7,303 nucleotides of DNA from RGIG1681 sp964646345 (GTDB lineage Bacteria; Bacillota; Clostridia; Christensenellales; UBA1242). Made by a program: the position numbers and the translations under genes. The stretch is taken from positions 1 to 7,303 of the forward strand of contig CAZYDU010000012.1 of the NCBI GenBank assembly GCA_964646345.1, given 5' to 3'. Positions 1 through 4,981 of this stretch are shown piece after piece; position 1 is the first letter of the stretch, and the number at the start of each line of letters is the position of its first letter. The notes below the pieces were generated by a model. That model was not told where the DNA came from. It was given only the letters and a program-made list of their open reading frames with translations, and searched no databases.

Positions 1-544
1 TACCATAATGCATAGACCAAAGAACTGATTTATATGTTGGGATATATTTATGATGACAATGCCTACACTCATAAAAGCCAGCTTCTTTTTCTATTTTTAA
101 GCAAAAGTGAACGCCAATCACAAAATTAACAATTCCAAGCAAAATTAAAGCAATTCTCCAACCCATCCATAGTTCACATAATGAAGCAATAAATATTAAT
201 ACAAAAAATGAAACTGATGACATATAACCAATAACATATTCAAGTGTAAGCAAATGCTTAGTACTTTTTTCTTTCTGGCTTTTAAGTGTGAGTAAATTTT
301 GTTCGGCTATTTCTTTATATTCATTTTCTGTTGGCAATAATTTACCTGATAACAACTCATTTGCTGTTATATCAAGTGCTTTGCAGAGTGGAAGCATTAA
401 AGTGGTGTCTGGAAAACCATTTCCACATTCCCATTTTGAAATTGTCTTCTCACTGACGCTTATTTTTTGTGCCAACTGAACTTGTGTTAAGTTTTTTGCT
501 TTTCTGCATTCTTGAATAAATTTACCAGTTTTTGCTAAATCCAT
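1..544 (-). CDS. Xre-family HTH regulator with two TM helices and a C-terminal Cys/His motif (3' end outside window)
   Basis: Seen: reading leftward from ATG at 544-542 gives 181 codons with no stop before the edge. Residues about 9-62 form a classic Xre/Cro helix-turn-helix (NLTQVQLAQKISVSEKTISK, then W-E-x-G). Residues 70-100 are a charged linker. Residues 101-121 and 127-148 are two hydrophobic segments, probably membrane helices. The visible tail has C160-x2-C163-H-H and a PTYKSVLWSMHYG stretch, which looks like the first half of a zinc-ribbon-like domain. The start is set by AAAGGAG about 8 nt upstream. Family knowledge: Xre proteins bind operator DNA, and clostridial versions with membrane and Cys-rich tails exist. 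Inference: a membrane-anchored transcription factor that may sense an envelope or metal/redox signal. Targets are unknown. It has its own promoter, so it is not clearly part of the upstream operon. Confidence 0.85.
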   Translation of the reverse strand, partial: MDLAKTGKFIQECRKAKNLTQVQLAQKISVSEKTISKWECGNGFPDTTLMLPLCKALDITANELLSGKLLPTENEYKEIAEQNLLTLKSQKEKSTKHLLTLEYVIGYMSSVSFFVLIFIASLCELWMGWRIALILLGIVNFVIGVHFCLKIEKEAGFYECRHCHHKYIPTYKSVLWSMHYG

Positions 545-569
545 AATATTTTCTCCTTTTTACATTATC

Positions 570-578
570 ATTATAGCA
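570..578 (-). promoter_or_regulatory. Extended -10 promoter of the Xre-type gene
   Basis: On the minus strand the sequence reads TGCTATAAT, a perfect -10 with the TGn extension. The hexamer 17 bp upstream (GAGTTT, 598-593) is a poor -35 and lies inside the preceding terminator, so recognition probably rests on the extended -10. The leader before the ribosome binding site would be very short. Confidence 0.55.
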
Positions 579-587
579 TTAATTATT

Positions 588-618
588 AAAAAAAACTCCC
601 ACTAACCGTGGAGTTTTT
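588..618 (-). terminator. Intrinsic terminator after the aldo/keto reductase gene
   Basis: On the plus strand, ACTCC(C)AC at 595-602 pairs with GTGGAGT at 608-614 around the loop TAACC, and flanking A and T runs extend the stem. Read on the minus strand, the stem is followed by eight T and more A/T, the form of a rho-independent terminator. It lies about 45 nt past the reductase stop. The other side is also T-rich (615-626), so it could work both ways, but no plus-strand gene precedes it. Confidence 0.8.
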
Positions 619-659
619 GTGTTTTTTGTTGAGAAAAGATTTTATACTTATTTGCATAA

Positions 660-1604
660 TTAAATTATTTTTCCAATACCATTTGAAAACACCCATTTTC
701 TTTGAGTTACACCTTTAATTGATCTATTGGAAATTGTGTTTTCGATTAATTCAATTGTGTCTTTATTTAAGTTTGTTTGTATTGCTTTTATTGAACTTTC
801 CAAATGACTAGGATTTGTTGTTCCTATTAATGAAATAATATTATCGTATTTTGATTGCGTCCAAGCAAGAGCCAGTTCACTCATTGAAAGGTTTAATGAT
901 TTGGCTATTTCATTAAATTGATTTAATAGTTTAATATTTTCATTTTTGTTTTCAGGTGAAAGAATGCTTCTTGATAGCATTGGGTTATTAAAAAAACCAT
1001 TTAAAACCTTTTCAGTTAAAGCACCGTGTCCAACAGCGCCGTAAACAACAACATTAACACCAAATTCTTTTGCTGTTTTGATTAGTTCTTGTTCAATGTC
1101 TCTGTTGAGTAATGAATATTCAACTTCTACGCTATGAATAGGGTAGACATTGTGGGCTCTTTTTAGCGTTTCAGCATCAATTTCTGACAATCCAATATGT
1201 TTAACATATCCTTCATCAATTAAGGATTTAATCTCTCTTATTACATCTTCAACAGGGATTTCAGTGTCAAGTCTGGCAGGTTGATACAAATCGACATAAT
1301 CCAATCCCATTTTTTCTAATGAGTCCAACAGATGTTTTCTTATATTTTCAGGCTTAACATCTAAAAAAGCCCCTTGAGGCGTGAAAGTTACTCCAAATTT
1401 TAAGGATACAAACACACTTTCTCTTGGCACATTTTTTAATGCTTTCCCCAAAACAATTTGAGATTCGCCCCTTTGATAAAAATCCCCGGTATTAAATATT
1501 CTTATTCCGTTTTCAAGTGCTGTGTGAATTGTTTTTATGGCTGTCTCTTTGTTATCGAAAGACATTCCCATTGTTCCTAAACCAAGTTTATTAGTTATTT
1601 CCAT
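660..1604 (-). CDS. Aldo/keto reductase-like protein with atypical catalytic tetrad
   Basis: Seen: 314 residues, a normal length for the family. The N-terminus has the GLGTMGMS strand. F-N-T-G-D-F-Y (37-43) sits where most members have D-T-A/G-x-x-Y. VSLKFG (66-71) supplies the active-site Lys (K69). DLYQPARLD (105-113) stands where many members have a catalytic His. GYVKHIGLSE (132-141) and the late LIGTTNPSHLESSI stretch (259-272) match the family's barrel core and cofactor-binding end. Known: these are NAD(P)H-dependent oxidoreductases of a TIM-barrel fold using Asp-Tyr-Lys-His. Here Tyr43 and Lys69 remain, Asp is Asn38, and His is replaced in the QPAR segment; a PAR version occurs in one subgroup as I recall it. 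The substrate cannot be given. It is the last gene of the operon, and its AAGGAG lies inside the end of the amidohydrolase gene 2 nt away, so it is probably translationally coupled. Confidence 0.9.
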   Translation of the reverse strand: MEITNKLGLGTMGMSFDNKETAIKTIHTALENGIRIFNTGDFYQRGESQIVLGKALKNVPRESVFVSLKFGVTFTPQGAFLDVKPENIRKHLLDSLEKMGLDYVDLYQPARLDTEIPVEDVIREIKSLIDEGYVKHIGLSEIDAETLKRAHNVYPIHSVEVEYSLLNRDIEQELIKTAKEFGVNVVVYGAVGHGALTEKVLNGFFNNPMLSRSILSPENKNENIKLLNQFNEIAKSLNLSMSELALAWTQSKYDNIISLIGTTNPSHLESSIKAIQTNLNKDTIELIENTISNRSIKGVTQRKWVFSNGIGKII

Positions 1605-1606
1605 AA

Positions 1607-2605
1607 TTATATCTCCTTATTAAATTTTTTTATTTGTTCACCATTTATCCAAATTTCCGCTAGTTTATTATAGTTGACACTAATATTATCTTTAACATCA
1701 AAAATTAATAAACTGGCAGGCTTATTGGTTTTTATAACACCCAAATCATTCATATCAAAGGCATTGCCAATGTTATGAGTTGCACCTTTTAATACGTCAA
1801 TTAAAGGAATGTTTGCGTTTAAAAGTAGCTCTATTTCTTCATAAAGCGAATCTCCATAACTAATAGCTGGTGCAAAATAACCTGAATTTGCATCCGTTCC
1901 AGCCAAAATCCTCACACCATTCTTATAAAGTGTTTCAACTTGTTTTAAAGCGTTTGCAAAATGCTGAGGGTTATACCCCATTTTTTTACCCATTGCAAAT
2001 GCCCGCATCATACATAACGTTGGCACAACGGAAATATTTTTTTCAGCAATGGATTTTGCTAAATCATCTGTGAGTTTTTGTTTCATTGGCAGATGTAAAA
2101 TAATATCAACGCCACATTGAATTGCTTGTTTGTAGGTTGAAAGTTTTGTTGCGTGAACAACAACCTTTAAGTTTCTTTTATGGGCTTCTTTTACAATTTT
2201 TTTTAAAGCACATTGCCCAATTGAAAATGAATTAAACAACAAAACTTTAATGTATTTTGCACCGTATTCGACTGAATTTGCAACAAATTTTTTCGCATTG
2301 AAAACAAACAACATGGCCATTGATATTGAAGAAATTATATTTAATTTGGTGGATTTATTGATTAGGGAAGGTGTTGCACTCACATCAAAAGTGGTTGATA
2401 TTCCATAAGAACTCATTTTTTCAACTTGTGTCATGTTTCCCATGTGAGTATGAGCATCAATTAAACATGGCATCACAAAGAATTTGGAGCATTCCTCACT
2501 TTCAGAATCTTCTATGGATTTTACAATTCCGTCTTCTATGATTATTTTTTTATTGTTGCTCAAATGATTTCCATCAAACAAAATACAGTTAACAATCTTA
2601 TTCAT
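1607..2605 (-). CDS. Metal-dependent amidohydrolase (imidazolonepropionase-like)
   Basis: Seen: 332 residues. A small beta-rich start (1-46) leads into MPCLIDAHTHMGN, which holds the H-x-H pair (H52, H54). Further expected ligands are K120 in AKYIKVLL (a possible carboxylated Lys), H151 in VVVHATK, H171 in IILHLPM and D238 in AGTDAN. The C-terminus (LGVIKTNKPASLLIFD) returns to the small composite beta domain typical of the superfamily. Known: such enzymes hydrolyse cyclic amides, dipeptides or related C-N bonds with one or two divalent metals in a TIM barrel. The full ligand set argues it is active. It is shorter than the roughly 380-430 residues usual for related imidazolonepropionase-like proteins. 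No signal peptide is seen, so it is probably cytosolic. Its ATG overlaps the upstream stop by 8 nt (ATGAATAA), a translational coupling. The substrate is unknown. Confidence 0.92.
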   Translation of the reverse strand: MNKIVNCILFDGNHLSNNKKIIIEDGIVKSIEDSESEECSKFFVMPCLIDAHTHMGNMTQVEKMSSYGISTTFDVSATPSLINKSTKLNIISSISMAMLFVFNAKKFVANSVEYGAKYIKVLLFNSFSIGQCALKKIVKEAHKRNLKVVVHATKLSTYKQAIQCGVDIILHLPMKQKLTDDLAKSIAEKNISVVPTLCMMRAFAMGKKMGYNPQHFANALKQVETLYKNGVRILAGTDANSGYFAPAISYGDSLYEEIELLLNANIPLIDVLKGATHNIGNAFDMNDLGVIKTNKPASLLIFDVKDNISVNYNKLAEIWINGEQIKKFNKEI

Positions 2606-3020
2606 TTGTTTTTTCTACCTTTATTAACTCACTGCATTTCATAACGACACCAAATAAATTTGACGTTACTAAATAGTTTGACAACACCGTAACAGTATCG
2701 CCAATAGAAACTTTATTATAAAAGTCAGTGTTTGGAAATATTGTCAACGCACAACATTCGCCAGATTTGCTGTTAGATAATTGAATTGATGGTTTGTTGT
2801 GAATATCTGGGCCAACATAAATAGCAACGCCTTTAACCATAAATCTTTTATCTTTATATTTTTTTAGACTTGCTCTAACGTCGTTTTTTATTTCATTTAA
2901 AAGATTGTCAACAATAAAGGGCTCTGCTTGTTGTAACACTGGCATTGGCATTGTTTCAAGCAAATGAGTTTTTCTCAATGTTGGATGTAAATGATAATAT
3001 TTTAATTTCATTGTAGACAT
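2598..3020 (-). CDS. Unknown protein with a probable OB-fold (tRNA_anti-like) domain
   Basis: Seen: 140 residues, no signal peptide and no membrane helix. An N-terminal part (1-50) contains H-P-T-L-R-K and a helical stretch rich in acidic and basic residues. From about residue 53 a beta-rich domain follows: K-x-K-R-F-M-V-K-G-V-A-I-Y, then I-Q-L-S-N, A-L-T-I-F-P and G-D-T-V-T-V-L, ending with V-V-M-K-C-S-E-L-I. This order of strands with a G-D/E-x-V turn is like small OB-fold domains of the tRNA_anti-like group; this is recognition by pattern, not by search. Start chosen at 3020 because AAGGAG lies 7 nt upstream; a second in-frame ATG is at 3011. It is the first gene of the operon and overlaps the amidohydrolase start. 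The role is unknown; it may bind a ligand or serve the two enzymes after it. Confidence 0.75.
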   Translation of the reverse strand: MSTMKLKYYHLHPTLRKTHLLETMPMPVLQQAEPFIVDNLLNEIKNDVRASLKKYKDKRFMVKGVAIYVGPDIHNKPSIQLSNSKSGECCALTIFPNTDFYNKVSIGDTVTVLSNYLVTSNLFGVVMKCSELIKVEKTNE

Positions 3021-3043
3021 AAAATTTCTCCTTAACTATTTAT

Positions 3044-3074
3044 ATTATAACATAATTATTGTGATTTTTTGCAA
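3044..3074 (-). promoter_or_regulatory. Promoter of the OB-fold / amidohydrolase / reductase operon
   Basis: On the minus strand there is TGTTATAAT (3052-3044), a perfect extended -10. A TTGCAA (3074-3069) lies 19 bp upstream as a possible -35; that spacing is long, so the extended -10 is the main support. The transcript would start about 15-20 nt before the AAGGAG of the first gene. Confidence 0.6.
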
Positions 3075-3448
3075 CAATATAATAGAATTTCTGAATAAAA
3101 AATAAGATACAAATCGTCACATTTGTTGGAATAATTTTCTTTTATAATAGCATATTTTCTGTTGGATTTTTTTTGATAGAACTTCTAATTATCCAGCAAG
3201 ATTTTAGACTATATGAAAAAAGGTGGAGATATTGAACAACTCACACCTGATAATGTGTTTTGGAAATGGTTATTTTGAAATTTTAAAATTACATTTCTAA
3301 GACTAGTCTGTCAATTTTTTAATAGTTATATTATTAATTACAATTGCCTGACAATCAAATAATTTAGTTGTAGCGATGTTGTTGTCTTGTTCACATTTTT
3401 ATCTCTGTTTAGCCATAAATAATTAAGCGAGGGTTTTGGGAGTATCTT
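3075..3448. other. Gene-poor AT-rich spacer with possible coding remnants
   Basis: No convincing gene. Between stops, a short plus-strand reading frame at 3189-3278 encodes a peptide containing the stretch KKGGDIEQLTPDNVFWKW, which looks protein-like but lacks a ribosome binding site. In another frame AAAGGTGGAG precedes a TTG at 3232 that opens only 22 codons. A TATAAT lies at 3143-3148 on the plus strand without a good -35. A 10-bp palindrome AGACTAGTCT is at 3300-3309. This could be a decayed gene or an old insertion boundary. Confidence 0.3.
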
Positions 3449-3496
3449 TTGAGTTGGTACAACAAATCCAGCAACACCTTTATAACAAAAATAAAA

Positions 3497-3520
3497 GAAC
3501 CGTATGTTAGAATACGGTTC
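3497..3520 (-). terminator. Strong hairpin terminator after the HNH endonuclease gene
   Basis: GAACCGTAT (3497-3505) and ATACGGTTC (3512-3520) form a perfect 9-bp stem with a 6-nt loop. On the minus strand the stem is followed by TTTTATTTTTG, giving a rho-independent terminator for transcription coming from the HNH gene, whose stop is about 120 nt upstream. On the plus strand no T-run follows, so it should act in one direction. Confidence 0.75.
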
Positions 3521-3558
3521 CTCTTGGCGGGAAGATCACTGTTTTTTGCACTGAGCCG

Positions 3559-3576
3559 TAAAATCGCTAGATTTTA
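3559..3576. repeat. Short perfect hairpin in the HNH 3' untranslated region
   Basis: TAAAATC and GATTTTA form a 7-bp inverted repeat around GCTA. It lies between the HNH stop and its terminator and has no T-run on either side, so it is not itself a good terminator. It may be an RNA structure protecting the transcript end, or part of an element end. Confidence 0.4.
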
Positions 3577-3642
3577 TAGGTATTTAAGTGCTAAAAATTG
3601 CTGTTTTGAGTCAAAGCCTTATCCTGCTCGTAATTTTTTTAA

Positions 3643-4863
3643 CTATTTCAGAGATTTCCATACTAAATCAACGACTTTTTCATAGTGATTTTCGTCAAAA
3701 TAAGATTTGCAAAACTCTAATATATTGTTTTTATGATTAAATATTTTTCTTATATATTCTTTTTGTGTTTGTTCATCTGCACTACCACGACCAAGAGTTG
3801 CATGGCAGGCTGGACAAATTTTTGCAAGGTTATCTATATCGTCTAATTCTTTATTGTCTCCAACTGAAATCATATGATGTATCTCAAAATGATATCTACC
3901 AGTTGTTCTTTCAATATGGGTTCTATCTTCAATTTTATAATCATCGCAACAACAAACGCAAACGTCATCAGTTCCATATTTAACGGTGTTTACGATAGAG
4001 ACATTTCTTCTAAATTCTGATTGGGAGTCATTTGCTCCAATTAACTCTTTAAATTTACGCAAGTCGCTAGTGGTTAATTTCTTTCCAAATACATTGTGAT
4101 AGTAGTAAGCAATTCTATTTTCAAATGTGGTATTATCATTTCTTAATGGCTGTGGACAATCAAAATATGTTACATAGTCATTATTTCTAATGTTCGTGTA
4201 ATGGAAATTGGCTTTAAATGCGGCAATTCGATATTCGTTGATAAAACCTATATTTTGAGCATACCAAAAAATATTAAATCTTAATTGAGTCTCTCTTTTC
4301 TTTCCAGCTTGAAAGTCTGGTTGAAATTCTCTAAAATTATAATTTACGACATAAACTGGAACGTTAAGATTATCAATGAGCAATCTTACACGTTTAGTTT
4401 CAACTTGGCTATTTTTCACATAGTCCATTGTAATTAAATTCCTATTTCTATCAAGGCTTCCGCGAAGTTCAGAGAAACCACGAATAAACATTTTTTTGCT
4501 TTCTGTAAAATTTTCTTCATAAATAAAGTCTGAAGTTATAATTTTACGATTTAATCTGTTGAAAAAGTTATCTTTTGTTAAATTTAAATCATTCTCCAAT
4601 GGAAAGACAATGTCTGCCTTAGGAAATTTACTTATTCCTTTTGCCCAATAAGAATATGGATTACAAATATTGTTTAGTTGATTTAAAAATGTAACTTTTG
4701 ATTGCTCGCACAACTCTTGATTATCATATACTTTCGTCCAGTTTCTATATGATGAATAGGTATATATAAATTTATTATCTTCAGTAAACTCATATCTTCC
4801 ATAAAATGCACCAAGTAAAAATTCAGGAATATCATCTCTATTTAAAAATTCACTAACTTTCAT
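3643..4863 (-). CDS. HNH-family restriction endonuclease (probable type II/IIS)
   Basis: Seen: 406 residues. The C-terminal third carries an HNH nuclease core: a Cys cluster C302-V-C-C-C306, then FEIHHMISVGDNKELDD (H329/H330), DNLAKICPACH (N345, C350-x2-C353, H354). The two Cys pairs would hold a structural zinc, and the His/Asn residues bind the catalytic metal. The first 290 residues are not recognised; they probably hold DNA recognition and include M-F-I-R-G-F-x-E-L-R-G-S-L-D (125-138). Context: divergent from a dual DNA methyltransferase, which makes restriction of foreign DNA the likely job. Known: HNH nucleases occur in type IIS systems such as MnlI and Eco31I. The start at 4863 has no AGGAGG, only GGGGG 4 nt upstream, hinting at weak translation. 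The stop is TAG. Without the methyltransferase neighbour it could be read as a generic HNH protein. Confidence 0.88.
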   Translation of the reverse strand: MKVSEFLNRDDIPEFLLGAFYGRYEFTEDNKFIYTYSSYRNWTKVYDNQELCEQSKVTFLNQLNNICNPYSYWAKGISKFPKADIVFPLENDLNLTKDNFFNRLNRKIITSDFIYEENFTESKKMFIRGFSELRGSLDRNRNLITMDYVKNSQVETKRVRLLIDNLNVPVYVVNYNFREFQPDFQAGKKRETQLRFNIFWYAQNIGFINEYRIAAFKANFHYTNIRNNDYVTYFDCPQPLRNDNTTFENRIAYYYHNVFGKKLTTSDLRKFKELIGANDSQSEFRRNVSIVNTVKYGTDDVCVCCCDDYKIEDRTHIERTTGRYHFEIHHMISVGDNKELDDIDNLAKICPACHATLGRGSADEQTQKEYIRKIFNHKNNILEFCKSYFDENHYEKVVDLVWKSLK

Positions 4864-4867
4864 AAAA

Positions 4868-4872
4868 CCCCC
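4868..4872 (-). promoter_or_regulatory. Non-canonical ribosome binding site of the HNH gene
   Basis: Four bases before the ATG the minus strand reads TTTGGGGGTTTT. There is no AAGGAG, unlike the other gene starts examined in the window. No nearby in-frame start with a better site is visible. Confidence 0.45.
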
Positions 4873-4891
4873 AAATGATTTTATTATGTTT

Positions 4892-4919
4892 ATTATAACA
4901 AATTTAGTTGTAATTTCAA
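4892..4919 (-). promoter_or_regulatory. Promoter of the HNH endonuclease gene
   Basis: On the minus strand TTGAAA (4919-4914) is followed after 16 bp by TATAAT (4897-4892) with a TGT extension. Both boxes are close to the housekeeping sigma consensus, so transcription should be good even though the ribosome binding site is poor. Its -35 directly abuts that of the opposite promoter. Confidence 0.65.
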
Positions 4920-4936
4920 ATTTATTATGATATTAT
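4908..4936 (+). promoter_or_regulatory. Promoter of the methyltransferase gene
   Basis: TTGTAA (4908-4913) and TATTAT (4931-4936) are spaced by 17 bp, a good housekeeping-sigma arrangement. The start of transcription would fall near 4943, inside the left arm of the inverted repeat. An overlapping alternative -10 is TATGAT at 4926-4931. Confidence 0.55.
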
Positions 4937-4938
4937 AT

Positions 4939-4971
4939 TTTGTGAGGTAAAAATATTTAGTCCCTCACAAA
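4939..4971 (+). promoter_or_regulatory. Inverted repeat at the methyltransferase transcription and translation start (possible operator)
   Basis: TTTGTGAGG (4939-4947) and CCTCACAAA (4963-4971) are perfect 9-bp arms 15 nt apart. The left arm covers the predicted transcription start and the right arm runs up to the GGAG of the ribosome binding site. It could be an operator for a dimeric protein, possibly the methyltransferase itself, or an RNA hairpin limiting translation if transcription starts early enough. Confidence 0.5.
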
Positions 4972-4981
4972 GGAGAAATGT

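Noticed and set aside
288..479. Short plus-strand frame opposite the Xre gene
   Set aside because: Fully antisense to a convincing helix-turn-helix domain and lacks a ribosome binding site.
3191..3475. ATCCAGCAA repeated at 3191-3199 and 3467-3475 as possible att or target duplication
   Set aside because: Only 9 bp, with no matching flanks and no element between the copies; chance is plausible.
3310..3540. Roughly 65-codon open stretch on the minus strand containing GVAGFVVPTQKILPKPSLNY
   Set aside because: No ATG start with a ribosome binding site, and it passes through the terminator stem; likely chance openness, although a remnant cannot be excluded.
3449..3685. 78-codon plus-strand open frame over the 3' region of the HNH gene
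   Set aside because: No good ribosome binding site, no recognisable domain, crosses the perfect terminator hairpin and runs into the HNH coding end on the other strand.
3361..4912. AATTTAGTTGTA occurring at 3361-3372 and 4901-4912
   Set aside because: A 12-mer of A/T-biased composition; the flanks diverge at once. Not enough to call a functional repeat or att pair, though the second copy overlaps the promoter region.
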